NCBI RefSeq assembly: GCF_030867095.1
Contig: NC_081831.1
Coordinates: 71,996,716-72,060,715 of the forward strand
Reading direction: 5' to 3'
Length of the DNA: 64,000 nt
Source of the DNA: Alligator mississippiensis
Taxonomy: Eukaryota; Chordata; Crocodylia; Alligatoridae
Shown here: one piece after another, positions 1 through 11,782 of the stretch
Layout: each line of letters opens with the position of its first letter
Numbering within the stretch: the first letter of the stretch is position 1
Notes under the pieces: model-generated
Databases searched by the model: none
What the model saw: only the letters and a program-made list of their open reading frames with translations
What the model was told of the DNA's origin: nothing
Program-made: the position numbers and the translations under genes

Positions 1-645
1 ACTGTGGTCTGAAAACACAACATGAGCTCATGCTTCTTCAGGGCACAAAGCAAAGTCCATCTCTGTACTCAGACCTTGCCCCAATTTACAAGAGACACTG
101 GAGCTGACCACACAAAAGGAAGTTAAGAAAATGCACGTACACCATTCTAACCTCCCCCCAACATACACCCACTGATCGATTCATGTTGAACCAACCCAAA
201 ATAAATCGTCACCCAGGAACATCCAAGGGTGTGCCCATCCTCAACTGGAAGGGGTAGATGAGGCAGGTGACAGCGCTGCGAGAGAGACACCAGTGATTTG
301 AGCATGGGTCCCTCTTTCCTCTTTAGAGTCAACTCCATGCCAATGCTCTTAACTATTTACTTTATTGAACTATAATATACATAAACATAAAACGAAATAT
401 TATATAAGTATATTTACACAGTGAATATTAACCAAGGTCAAACCCTAAATAACACTGTGGGAAAATCACTCCCAACCACAACCTCCAGAGAAAACAATGT
501 ATCCACAATAACCCCGCAGCTTCCCCACTCCACAGTAAGGAACCTGTACTGAATTAAAGGGTCAAAGTCTAAGAGTGGAAATGTGATTTTACCCCTACAG
601 AGGAACAGTTCCCTCTTTCTTTAATGCAGAAAGATAGACATCTAA
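1..645. other. AT-rich noncoding stretch
   Basis: No gene is recognised. The sequence is unremarkable AT-rich DNA with only short chance frames. It lies on the downstream side (minus orientation) of the LTR-like block at 646-1727, so it could include element-internal sequence, but I see no primer-binding site or gag-like frame. Confidence 0.5.
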
Positions 646-1727
646 TGGACCCCTACCCAGTCAGGGGACCTAGCATTCCAAGAAACCAACAGGGTGCTTT
701 TAAAAAAATTACTCCGTCCTACGATAACACTATTTACCCATTGCAATAAACCAATTTCATCAGCATCAACAGTACAACATCACAATACAATATTTCAATT
801 ACAAAATATAAGGTGCAAACATGAACAATCTTAATAACATCTATCCCTTAATATAGTCTCTGACCCATGGCAAGAATTAGTCCTCCTTCCAATGGGGTCC
901 CTTGGGGGGGGGGTATCCAGAAAGCACCAGGGGCCCCTCCCCTTAGGGCCTTGACTAGGCCGGGGGCTGCTCACCCAGCCCCTTCTCTGGGTTTGCCCAC
1001 TCCAAAACGTCTTCCCCTGTGGGACCCAAGGACCCAATGACCCACACTCCCTCAGGTGGCGTTGGTCAGGGTGCAACTCAATGGGGTCTCCTCTGCTGGG
1101 GCGCCTCTCCAGGCCACTGGACTCCTCCCCACCCTGTGCCCGCTAGGGCTCAGCTGCTCTCAGCTGCTGCACCACCACTGCTGGCTTCTGGGTGCTGGGC
1201 CTCACGCTGCAGCACTACTATTTCCCCATGCCCTGGCTTTGGCCAAGGTCCTTGTCCCGTGCACTGCCCTGAGCACCATTTAGCCCACTGGCCCTGCCAG
1301 GGTTGCAGGATTAAGCCACCACTTGTGGCTCCCAAAGCCTGGGCTCCATGTACCGAACCGTGCGCTGTGCTGGGCCCAAGCGATCTCACACCGCTCCCAA
1401 TGCTGGGTCTCCCCACACCATCCCCATGCACCGCTCCCAAGGCTGCCCCTGCAGTGGTGATTTCAGGAGCCTTGGGCCCACTGCCCGCTGGGGGAGAGCT
1501 CCCAGCTTTTCTTGGCTCCACTCTTCTGGAGTCCCTCACTGCTTCTGCCCAGCATGCCGAGCATGCTGGCCTTTTATCTACACTGGAGGCCCCGCCCCTG
1601 AAATCTGCCAGACCTGTAAAGCACAGTCTTCAATCAGGTCCAGGGGCTCCTCACCACCCTCCCCAACCTCCAAGGAGGGGCATGGCAAGCCCCTCTCAGC
1701 AGTTACCTGATTGGTAGAAATGTTACA
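646..1727 (-). mobile_element. GC-rich LTR-like block, probable solo LTR
   Basis: A sharply GC-rich segment sits in AT-rich surroundings and contains a 10-G run at 904-913. On the minus strand it would begin TGTAACATTT and end GGGGTCCA, giving TG...CA ends. The plus-strand flanks are CTAA at 642-645 and CTAA at 1728-1731, a possible 4-bp TSD. A TATA-like GATAAAAGG lies near 1570-1580 on the minus strand. I found no polyadenylation signal in the right place. The 232-aa and 129-aa frames inside it are Pro/Ala/Gly-rich overlapping frames on both strands and look non-coding. The repeat call is firmer than the exact ends. Confidence 0.35.
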
Positions 1728-2165
1728 CTAATCCAAAGTGTCCTTCTCCAAGCCAGGCTTGCTGGGCAAAAGTGGCGAGCCCACCACAAAATTACATTTT
1801 TATTTCCCTGATGGAAAATCCAAAAGCATTTTGGAGGGGGTGGGGGCAGGTACTTTTTCTTCCAGAAAAATTGATCGGGCAAGAACTGCATTTTCCATAA
1901 AAAAAATGTTTTAATCTTTCCAATAAAAGATTCTCAAGCAACTCTATTTTCAGCCACTGGAACTAGTAACAGCTTCTCTCCATCCAAATTCCTGTAACTT
2001 GATAAATCTCAGAGTAATTTCCTAGCACTACAAATGGGCATTGCAACTTCTCTTTCTCATTTGTGAAAATATTAAAAAGATGAATTGCAAAGGCCAGATT
2101 TTCAAATGTGTAGTCATTCAAAGAGTCAGAGGCATGCTGTTACACCACTAGATAATTCCATTGTT
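1728..2165. other. noncoding, nothing recognised
   Basis: AT-rich sequence between the LTR-like block and the first Penelope-like end. No coding or RNA feature seen. Confidence 0.5.
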
Positions 2166-2275
2166 CATGGAAAAGAGGTAAGAGTTTTTGTGGGCAATCT
2201 TTTACTGGGACAACTGCATAGTCAGATTTAGACAAGCTTTTAGGTATCACAATACACATCCTTGAGTGTCTGGGA
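2166..2275 (-). mobile_element. Penelope-like/unclassified repeat end, minus copy
   Basis: Read on the minus strand it carries the family landmarks in order: AAAGCTTGTCTAA, a CAGTTG segment, a degenerate CCAATAAAAGAT box (here CCAGTAAAAGAT) and then CCCACAAAAA. The same order occurs on the plus strand at about 2571-2730 and 11783-11945. The family assignment is inference from the layout (see the 21296-21400 copy). This copy and the next point away from each other as an inverted pair. Confidence 0.45.
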
Positions 2276-2489
2276 GAGAAGCAGGCACAGCAGGGCTAGA
2301 CAGCAGATGGCACAAAGGCTTGTATAAAACTCCGTATGAAAAATATAAACCAGATACAAGAGAAGTTACCAGGTAGCCAACAGACAACACAGGTGTAGTA
2401 AAACCCAAGGACTGGAGAGTAGGACCATTCAGGAGGGTCATTATCACCTGTGAAATGCAGAGATTAGTGAGTAGCCGATAGATTGTAAT

Positions 2490-2730
2490 GGACCTTGAAG
2501 TCATGGTCTATGTTCAGTTCAAGGTTCCTAGTGTCCAACATGCAGGACTTATAGCAGAGGATGTCTAGCAGAATTTTTGTTCCAAGGAAGGGTACTGTGA
2601 TACACGAAAGCTTATCTAACTTTCTCCCAACCATGCAGTTGGTCCAATAAAAGATAATCACCCACAAAAGCTCCTGCCCCTCTCATATTTTCTGTACCAC
2701 CACAATTACAAAATCACTTCAACAATACCA
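2490..2730 (+). mobile_element. Penelope-like/unclassified repeat end, plus copy
   Basis: Contains GGGTACTGTGATACACGAAAGCTTATC, split here as GGGTACTGTGATACAC followed by GAAAGC, then TCTCCCAACCATGCAG, TTGGTCCAATAAAAGAT and CACCCACAAAA. It ends in a degenerate TGTACCACCACAATTACA. The order matches the other copies in the window. The position where another copy has CTGATGA is eroded here to CAAGGAA. Confidence 0.5.
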
Positions 2731-5700
2731 AACCATGTTGTTCATAGGAGCCTGAAGGAAGGCACCTGAAAACCTACGTGTGTCTATTCCAACCGGGCAA
2801 TCAGCCCAATGAAGAAATATATCACCCACTAGAATTTTTGCCTCGCACCCTGTTCATAGAAAGCATCTGAAATGAAAAACAGTTTAGTCTACCTGTTCAA
2901 AGTTGCATAGAGAAGCCTGTGGTAAAGCAGGCAATTGAACCAAGACCACGTGAAACCAGAGTCGGTTTCTTAACTATAAGTAGGCTGACAAAGTTATTTT
3001 TAAAGAAATCCAGGACACTGCCCCCCACCCCCCATCAAGTCAGTGGCACTGCTGCAGGCCAAGGCAGGTGGGCAGGGGCATGGGGTGCACTCCAGCAGGG
3101 AGGTGGACTGGCATGGTGTGTGCCAGGACCAGCTCTTTATGAGCAGCGACTGAAGGTGGGGGATGGGCTGGGCACCACTCCAATCCATCTGCCTTGCTCC
3201 TGCACAGCAGCAAAAGTGCCTGCGTGGCACACCATGCCGTGCTGGCTCCTCGGTAGAATGCATCCTGAACCCCTGCCTTCCTGCCTCTGCTTCCAGCACT
3301 TCTCACCAACCAGCTGGGACCAAGCTACAAAATCCAGAACTGTCCCAGCAGGTTGGGGGGGAAAAAGATCTGTCCAAGCTATCAACAAGTTTATCATTTT
3401 TTTCTAATGTCTCAGCCAAACTGGGATGCCAGTCTCTCTGTCAGTGCAATCCTGATGGACCACTTCTCTTCTACAGTGTACCATATTGCTAAGAGTAATT
3501 ATTGTGCTCTGAACAGCTGGGGCTATCCAAAGAGTTCAGTGGAGGACTGAAGACTATGAAACCTGGACTGTGTATGTACAGATGTGTTAAGAAGAACCAT
3601 CTACATCCACTGCAATTTACTTAAGTTAGCATAAACGCCTCAAGTGGACATGAGCAAAATAGTCTAAGAATGAATACTGTTAATTTAGCCTAGATCAGCA
3701 CAGAACTGGTGCATCGTGTGTGTAGAAAAGTCCCCCACAAGGGTTCTAACAAGCTGCGTGAAGCAGCCTTTCATTTCCAAATCTGGGAAGTTATGAAGAG
3801 GGATACTCTAATTTATGGCTTCTTCTAATTATGTTACTTCTGAATCACTGATTTCTCAAAGCCAATGGTGTATCTGATTTGCAAAAATTCACTGACAGAG
3901 TAATAAATTCTGATTAACTGGGGTTTGATTTTGAAACCCCCTCCAAATCTTAGGCAACAGAGAAATGTTTAAATAGAAAAACCACGTGGCTTAGAAGAGC
4001 ACAAAGGTCTTTCATTATATTTTCCAGCATTTTAAAGCATTTCAAAGGCAGTTTGTCAGAAGCGGCTTATGTTAAAGGCTTGAATAGAGTTGCTTTGCTC
4101 TCACAAAGCATTTACCACTATAATGGGGAAACATGCTCGTCCTTTTATTGACTACTTTGATTGGTATTAAAATCCACTGGAAGGGTTGGATTTCCCCAAC
4201 TGCATCTAATGAAAAAGCAGCTCTATTTGAGAGGGGGAGGTAAGAATATATTCAAACTCAAGGAGAATTTGGAACAAAACCAAACATCTTCAGTAGACGG
4301 CCAAGAAACAGAAAAGTGTCATATTCAGAGTAGCTGTGGCATGCGGTTCTCCACTGCCTTAAACCTCCTAGAGTCATTCACATCTAGACCCCTCCATTAC
4401 CACCGTGACCCGTTAGTACACATTCTTTGCACAGATGTTAGTACGCAAAAAGCAAGCCAGCATAGAACGAGACCCCTTTATGTTAATCCTCAGGCTTTGT
4501 CTTCACCAACAGACATGCACATGTATCCCTAGTTCAAAATAAAATCTGAGTGAAGAAGTCAAGGCACTTCGTAGCATTCACATCAATTAGCATTCACATC
4601 AATTGAGTTAAAGACGAGGGAAGCCTACCCTTTTTAAAAGGGACCTGTCAATTCAAATGAATACTGGTCATCTTTCTCGCTAGCGTTTTTACTACAGGCA
4701 GATAAGAAAACAAACAAATCTATTTTTCCAGTAAACACAATGCCTTAGTAATGTCAACAGAAGACCTTGCAAGCTGGTGGCCAGACACAGAGGAACCAAT
4801 CAATCCTTAAGTGCCAGAGAGAGTTGTCAGCAACACAATTTGAATTTACAGAAGAGAAAAAGTGGCTCACACTCTGAGCTCAGACAGAAGCTCCAGTGGG
4901 TCCAGTGCCAAAGGTACTTAAGCACTTAACTCCCCTTGAAATCAGAGATATATGAACCTGGGCTTTGGTTCCTTGGAAGATCAATAAGTTCTCCAACAAT
5001 GAGGTCCCCTATAGATACAACAAGAGATCTAGAGCTCCTGGGCACACAAAAGGTCTCCTAGAATATGGTCATAAGAAGCAGAACTCCCTGAAACTAGATA
5101 GTGCACATTCAGCAGAGAAACTCCTTGGGCTTGGCTTGATATAACCAAACAGGATAAAAGCCAGAGCAGGAACAGGTGGGAAGGGGGAGAAAAGATCTGT
5201 CCAAGCTATCAACAAGTTTATCATTTTTTTCTAATTTTGCTTTTATATTCCTGGATTATTATATCCCCTTAGGTGCTGTCATTTGCTGAACTGCTAGGGA
5301 AGTTGAACAGTTTAATTACCACGACATGCACCCTGCAAGAGAACGTGTACAATTCTTGGGTCTCAGATCAACTGAGGGGAATTGTCACCAGGTGGGATGT
5401 TTGGTTGCATTGAATACAAATACCCATATCACCAGTTCCCACCCCAAGGACCTGCCCAGTAGCTGATTACAGAGGCTGCCAAATATCTAATGGTTGGCGG
5501 GCCAGGGAATCTCTGTCCAAATTAGTAAGAAGGATCACATATCCCAAACACATTCCCTACTCACACCTGAGTATCCATGATTACCTATGCCAGCTTTTGT
5601 CTTTTGAAAACTCATTCTACAGGAAGATGATGGCTGCATCAAGAGACAACTCAGCTCTGGTGGGTCCAAAGCTCTAACAACCATCTGTATCTACACTACA

Positions 5701-5748
5701 AGTCTAATGCCAACCTTAAGCGCTATAGGCATTTTTACACGTGGTAGT
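2731..5748. other. noncoding with small repeats; no gene
   Basis: Mostly AT-rich. A moderately GC-rich repeat-like patch lies at 3010-3360. A 45-bp tract at 3364-3408 recurs identically at 5191-5235. A 25-bp tract starting at 3661 is shared (reverse complement) with the palindrome in the MITE at 5925-6250. A 16-bp direct duplication (AGCATTCACATCAATT) lies at about 4573-4604. Frames of up to 162 aa show no domain and overlap on both strands. Confidence 0.5.
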
Positions 5749-5880
5749 TTCATAGTTGTTAAGGACTGAAAGGGACCTTACAGACCATCGGGCACAGCCC
5801 CCCTGCACTTGGGCAGGAAAAACTGCTGGGAGCAGATGACCCCAGCAAGATGGGTGACAAAACATTTTTTGAAGATCACC
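5749..5880 (-). mobile_element. CR1 LINE 3'-end fragment
   Basis: The sequence TTTCATAGTTGTTAAGGAC then AGGGACCTTACAGACC is the reverse complement of the 3' terminus seen in the large CR1 at 34785-37136 (ACTAAGGTCCCTTCTGACCC then AACAACTATGAAA). Only the 3' end is present, which is normal for 5'-truncated CR1 insertions. Confidence 0.7.
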
Positions 5881-5895
5881 AGTGTGCCGGGAGAA

Positions 5896-5909
5896 GGGGG
5901 GGGGGGGGG
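5896..5909 (+). repeat. 14-G homopolymer
   Basis: An uninterrupted run of 14 G in a G-rich patch next to the MITE at 5925-6250. It could form G-quadruplex structure and is prone to assembly length error. Confidence 0.9.
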
Positions 5910-5924
5910 AAGGAGGGGCGGAAA

Positions 5925-6250
5925 GGGGACACTTTAATAAGGGAGCACTTTAAAAGCACCCAAGAGTCACATGTATCGGCACCCCCCGCGCTGAAAAATG
6001 GTGGTGGGGCACTTTAACTTAAGCTCATCAAATGATAATGCATGTGACGCCAGTGATGCCAGAGTCTGCTGGAATGTATTTATTTCCATGCTCCAGCAGA
6101 CTCGACTAATCGAGTCTCGATTAGCCTAATGAATACTGTTAATTAACTAAAAATAGTCTTAGACTGTTTTAATTAACAGTATTCATTCTTAGACTAATTG
6201 AGTCTGCGCTGATGTGCTGGATTTCCAGTGCATGTGTATAGGAGCCCTAC
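5925..6250 (-). mobile_element. TTAATTAA-rich palindromic MITE, copy 1
   Basis: This block is homologous, in reverse orientation, to 55682-55984. Shared landmarks are GGACACTTTAAT, AAAAGCACCC, CACATGTATC, a CTGAAAAATGG box, GCTCCAGCAGACTCGA and a terminal GTATAGGAGCCC. This copy has an extra internal segment (6128-6187) with perfect 19-bp inverted arms AATGAATACTGTTAATTAA / TTAATTAACAGTATTCATT. No coding capacity. No clean TSD found. Confidence 0.65.
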
Positions 6251-6581
6251 AACTAGATCTGTAGCTTTTCCATCCGCTCATTAACAGGCGCCGTGCTGAC
6301 AAGTATTTAAACAGCAGCAGATATGCCAGTTGGAGAACAGCAAGTAGGAACCCCAACGATTTCTGCCCTACTCTCTAAGCCACTCCACTGCTTTCCTACC
6401 ACGTGATGCAAAGGGTGTAAACAGTGATCTGACTCGTGTAGTGAGAATTCTTCAGGCCTAGATCAAAGACAAGAGTAGCTGGCGCATACCATGTTCTAGC
6501 TGCATTTTCAGTTAGCAGCTCTAATCTGAACCAAGGTTCGGAGAGCCAGGCAGAACCAGGAAACCACAGTGAGCTCCCCAA

Positions 6582-7346
6582 TAAGGGTGTGTGAAGCGAG
6601 CCCTATTTGATTTGGATTCGGCCCAAATCAGGGACAGTGATTCGATTTGTTGATTCGGATCACTGTCCCCGATTTGATTCGACCGAATCCGAATCTGAAG
6701 ATTCAATGCTGATTCGGAGAATCAGCGATTCGGACATAGACAGCTTTAAATGTTTTTTCTACATACTTTGAGGTAGCAGGTAAGGCTCGTGAATGCTGCA
6801 GTGCTGGGATACATGGAGCATCCCAGAAGAGTGTGTGTGGGGGGGGCCCTCCACGTGCTTGGTGGCGAACCTGGAAGTACTGGCAGTCCACATCCGGGTC
6901 TGCTGGGGAGTGCGCTGGGGGCCCCCCTGCACCTCCCCAGATTAGCCATCAACCACAGGCGGGCTCCAGGTGCCCCCCCAGACCCAGGAGGCACCAGTCA
7001 CCAAGCCGGGGGGCACCCTGCGTGCTCCCTGGGGGATCCAGAAGTGGACTGGAAGTGCTTCTGGTCCACTTCCAGGTCTGCTGCCGAGCACACTGGGGAG
7101 CCCCCTGCACTCCTGTGGGACACTCCATGCACCCCAGCATCACAGCATTCATGAGCCACCTGCTACCTAGAGGGATGCATAGAAAACATTTAAAGCTGCT
7201 TCTATGTCCAAATCTCTGAATCTTTTCAAATAGATTTGGAGAGATTAAATGGTCCTCTGATCCTATTTGGATTTGGAGATTTGGCCACCAAATCAGGCCG
7301 AATCTCTACTGAATTAAATCAAGGACTGAAGCTTCTCACAGCCCTA
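6582..7346. mobile_element. fold-back non-autonomous hAT element, family B copy 1
   Basis: Perfect 8-bp TSDs CTCCCCAA lie at 6574-6581 and 7347-7354. The termini are inverted: TAAGGGTGTGTGAAGC on the left, and the right end read inward is TAGGGCTGTGAGAAGC. Both subterminal arms are rich in GATTCGGAT/AAATCTCCAAAT motifs, followed by a GC-rich core with internal inverted repeats. The 8-bp TSD and TIR place it with hAT superfamily elements. The 121-128 aa frames in the core are low-complexity overlaps on both strands, not transposase. Same family as 26345-27423. Confidence 0.85.
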
Positions 7347-7354
7347 CTCCCCAA

Positions 7355-9666
7355 CACCCACAATTCCCCTAGTTTCTGAGAGAAAGAGTCTGGCCTGACA
7401 AGTTCCTGTAGTTTCCCAATCCGTTGCCTTTTGTAGCTTCTCCTCCTCTGTTTTACTGAGAAATTGTGCCACTCCCGCCCCATTTCTTCATTGTCCCCCA
7501 ATGTCAGCATTGTTAGAGCCTGAAGGTGTTGCTTAGCAGTAGAGGAATGAAGTAGGGTGCATTTCAAATCTTCCTCCCTGCTAGAAGTCCTGTGGCAGCC
7601 ATTACTAGAGAAAGACTTGCTTTTCCTTTATCTTATTGTTTCCATAGCAGTTTCTCTCCTGTTTCCATGGCATTTGTTTTTAGCTTTTTTCTTTCTTTCT
7701 ATCCCCCCCAAAAAAGCCCTGAAATACTCTTATGTTCTCTTATTAAACTTTTCTTAGATACATCACCTTTCCCCACCCACCTTCTAAGTCTAATGCACTT
7801 TTCATCTGTACTTTCTTTGTGAGAAAAATTCCACCTACAGTTTTCTCAGCTAAGCTAGACTCCTTCCACATTGAACTGAAAAAGACCCTCAATGTGGCAT
7901 GGCCAAAATGCCATCTCCTCCCAGATCCTTCTCTATATTAACCAAGAGGTTCAGTACAGATAATACCTAAAATGAGATACGAGGCTGAAAGGCAGAGCTA
8001 GGGAGGTATCTGGTGCAATTGGGAGAGCAAGCTTCTTGCAAACCACAATGATCCCATACCTAGAAAAGGTGCAGCTTGTCTTGAGAGACTATACCTAGAC
8101 TTTTAAGAAATACATCACTTAACTTCTGAGTTTCTGACAACTAGTTGAAGCCAGACAAAAGCGGGAAAGAAGAAGGAATAAAAATAGATACCTAAGCCCA
8201 AAGGTTGGGCACCTGTTATCCAGGAATCCAGAGGCTCTCTTTTTGAGAAATAAGCCTAGTTTTTGTTTTAAGGATGGTTTTGTTTTTCTCCTCAAGAGCC
8301 AATAGCATAGAATCTCATCATGAAACTCTCTCAAGCTTCTGGTGATGTTGATTAAAATAAAAAAAAAAAAAACAAAAAAAACCTTCCACACATCTTCCAT
8401 GTACCTACAGATCTAGGAGTCCTCCAGGCTAGCAGAGACTACCCCTACCAAGTGACCATCCCTGTTGTGCCCACACAGAAAGAGATGAAGCTCTCTCTCC
8501 TGCCTTCCCCGTCCCCCTCCCTCCTCTTGATCTCCCAATAGAATTCCTTTGGCTCCTAATATCTCAAAAGAAAGCCAGGCATTGGCTCCCTTCTTTAGGG
8601 AAGCTGGATCTGGCATTGTTGTGACCATGAACTTTTTGTTCTGTTCCCTCTGAGAGACGGTGGGAGTTGATGAGGATTTGTATTGCTAGTTGTATTATTG
8701 TAAATCAATGGGAAACAAGTTAAAAACCAAACAGAAACACTGTTTAACCAGAAGTAAATCAAATAATACATCAATCCTTTCATTCTAGTTTTTAATTCCA
8801 TTGCCATCATCAAGGAAATAAAAAGCTTTGGTTGGTATATTCTGGCTACAAGTCCACTTAAGCCTTTCACATAGTGTATTAGATTTATGGTACCAATAAT
8901 GATTTTAGGGTAAACAGCTCAGGGGCAGATTCTTGAAAAATCATCATTGCTGAGGACAAAGTTATTTGTATCTTCCATTTATAACTTTTGCTGCTGTCCT
9001 GCTCAGTGTCTTCCTCGTTCCTTTTTTTTTTCCCCCCTCTTTCCCCTTCTTGTTTGCTTTCAGACGCACTGGCTACAGGTTTATGGAAAATGTTGTACAG
9101 GGGCTTGAAAAATCGAGTCCAATTCCTGGCCTTGCCACACTGTCCTGCTAGGATCCTTAAATGGCTACCATTGCAGCCAGAAGGCACTACAGCCGGCTGC
9201 CTCCCTAAACGTGCTACAGCCTAGCTAACTTGGCTAGCAATGACACCACGATATAACTGACTGGGATTCAAGGTACTTACTTGGGCAGCTACCCACACCA
9301 TGCCTAAGGCAATAGAAGGGTGTCCCAGTGCAGGGAGGTCTCAGGAGATCAGGTGGAAAAGGAGAAGAGAAATGAATCAAAAACAAGTCCACTACAAGCC
9401 TCACGGAAAGCTGGAGGGAGGGAGTGATTAAAAAGCTTGGAGCAGAACCGAGAGAGGGAGAAGTCATTGAAGCACTGGAAGGACAGGATTTCCAGGGAAG
9501 CGTATATGGTCAACTGTGTGACAGGCAGCAAATGGTTAAGATGACCCAAATCTCATCCTGTGCGTTTGTACTGAGTCAACAGCCATGAGGCTTTGGTTGT
9601 GCTTGGGGCTTCTGTGTAATACCATCATATAAATACTAATCCACAGCAATGCTTTCTTTTTTTTAC
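7355..9666. other. noncoding, A/T-rich tracts; no gene
   Basis: Contains an A-rich run at 8353-8382 and pyrimidine-rich stretches at 7620-7740 and 9010-9060. Short frames on both strands lack recognisable domains. Confidence 0.5.
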
Positions 9667-9904
9667 CTTGGGAGATGATTCCATAAACCCCTATTCATAG
9701 TTGTCATCATAAGAAACTTTGCTAATAAACCAGCCCGTATAATTCTTTGGTGCTGTTTATCCATCAATTCCAGCAATGTCTTTAGAGACAAATCTTTAAG
9801 ATTTCCTGTTTTTGTGGGACATGTAACAGCAAGGAGACATTGATAATAATCTCCATTCATTTTCACAGTTTGTTTCACGTGTTTGCATCCCACAAAACAT
9901 CTGC
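9667..9904 (-). CDS. candidate internal exon C, product not recognised
   Basis: On the minus strand an acceptor-like CTTCACAG precedes 9904 and a donor-like AAG|GTAAAA follows 9667. The enclosed 238 bp is open, giving about 79 residues, beginning (G)RCFVGCKHVKQTVKMNGDY and ending near GLWNHLP. Codon choice looks coding-like, and there is no surrounding repeat. It begins after an intron of phase 1 and ends in phase 2. The start phase fits the end phase of candidate exon B (25836-25642). I do not recognise the protein; chance openness cannot be excluded at this length. A second frame on the same strand is also open for part of it, which lowers confidence. Confidence 0.35.
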
Positions 9905-11782
9905 CTGTGAAGATTATTCATAACATGCAAAGGCTTGAGAATCATTTCAAAATTATTTCTGGGAGGGGAGGGAAAGACCATGCCGGGTCTTGGATGGGAA
10001 GGAGGAAGGAATTTATCAAGAAAAGATAGGATGCTAGGAAAGAGTCAGGCTCAGGAAAGAAAGCTCACATAGGGAGGGCAAGCAATTGTAGGAAGTTTGA
10101 TCTTCCATAAGAAACAGGGTAGTAACAAAAGGTTTTGCAAACAGCAGGTAACAGGCTTGCAAAGTATTCCAATGTGAGCTCCTGTTTCACTCCTCCTCCA
10201 GTATGTTTCCAATTTCTCCTTATCTGTACCAGTAGTAGTGCTGAATGCTAATATCCCAAGTGCTGCTTCCAGCGCTCCTCCTTTTAAGCACCACACATTT
10301 CATTACATTTTTTTCAGATGGTAACAAGAAAGCCCTAGCCCAAATGGGCATTTCAGCCCTTTCCTAGGCTAAAGCAGAGAAGAGAACAGGAACCAAAACT
10401 GATTTTTATGTTTTCAATGCAAAAAAAATCTCGTAGGCCACAACCCAGACAGCAAGTTCCTTGTGGGGGTATCAGTACCAGTATTCCCTCCAATGGCTTT
10501 CCATATGAATACAATTCATCATAGAAACCACTGCAAGAGTAGGGGCTTACAGTCTAACACTTCCCTTCATACCTACGGCAGAAACCCTATGCTACCTATA
10601 GCAGAGCCATGTCCTCAATCTGCATTCATCCAGTCTTTAAGTAAAAAAGCCGACATCAGATGGAATTTTTTCTTGAACACTGCAGGCATGACCCTGAGAT
10701 TTTAACAGTTTGCAGCTTACGAGTAGGTCTTAATAGCAAAAGATGCATTAATCATGCCACGCTTTTCTTGTCTGAGGAGTCTGCAGGAAATTGCAGTGGG
10801 CATCAAAGATCATAGTGTTCAAAAGAAATCATTTCAATAATGAAGTCTCATAAATTCTTCCAACAGTAACATTGTCTAGATGAAAATCAAAACAGAAAAA
10901 AGGCCTTATTCTCATTTATTTAGGAGCTGCATATAGGGCAAGCTACACTGTACTGAAACTACCCTTCGAGAGTGAAGTTGCTGGGGCTTTGAAAATCCTG
11001 AAACGTGTAGAAGAGAGGTGCCCTGAGGCACTCGCTCTCACAATGTTCTTGATAAATAAGCAGGAACGGTCGATTTGAACATCCCCTTTCGTCTCTGAGA
11101 GGCAAAGATGGTTGTCGGCGATCTCTCTCATCATTTATATTTCTTCTATGAGAGTTAATTCTAGCACATGGCTTTTGTCTCGTTTCATCCACATAGTCGA
11201 TATGGGGCCGTTTGGTACACCGGATCAGAGATATCACATTTTGGGAAAGGCACATATGTTGATGCAGAGGATTCAGGGAAACTAGCCTGAAACAACTTAT
11301 CGCTCAAAGAGCAAGTTTTCTACGAGACGCAACAGACTTACTCTCCGGGGAAAAAAAATATGAAAGGACAAAAACAGACAAACACCAGTGGGAGCACATT
11401 TTGTCACAGACCAGCCACAGCTTTTCTGGCCTCACTATCCTTGTACTGAAGGAAAATTAAAAACAAAAAACCAAAAAGAGAAACCCCTTCAAAAGGTGAG
11501 CCGGGGCACAAAAATTCATAAACTGGCTGGATGCAAAGAACCAAGGACTGAACACTGATATCGATTTCATGGCATATTATAATCTCCCAGATAGCTGGAA
11601 AAAAATGCTTTTCACACTACAGGTGATAATGATCCTCTTCCCTTTCACAAGGTCTTAATCTCCCAGTAATCAAGCTCTCTTTTCGTCTGTTAATTATTTG
11701 TCTGTTACACCCGGGAATTTCTGTTTTCTGCAATTTCACAGCCTTCCACACCGTTTTTAATCTTCGCTGTACCTGCTTTCCA
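9905..11782. other. noncoding; CpG-retaining block near 10960-11350
   Basis: Most of the stretch is AT-rich. From about 10960 to 11350 the sequence is unlike its neighbours, with roughly eighteen CpG dinucleotides in 400 bases and no repeat signature. A minus-strand frame of 98 aa crosses it. It could be a regulatory element or an exon; the sequence alone does not decide. A further minus-strand frame at 10051-10296 is protein-like, but I see no matching donor site. Confidence 0.4.

Noticed and set aside
1019..1717. 232-aa Pro/Ala-rich plus-strand frame
   Set aside because: Lies in the GC-rich LTR-like block with open frames on both strands; compositional artefact.
10051..10296. Minus-strand 81-aa frame as an exon between candidates B and C
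   Set aside because: Protein-like codon use, but no donor site in a usable place.
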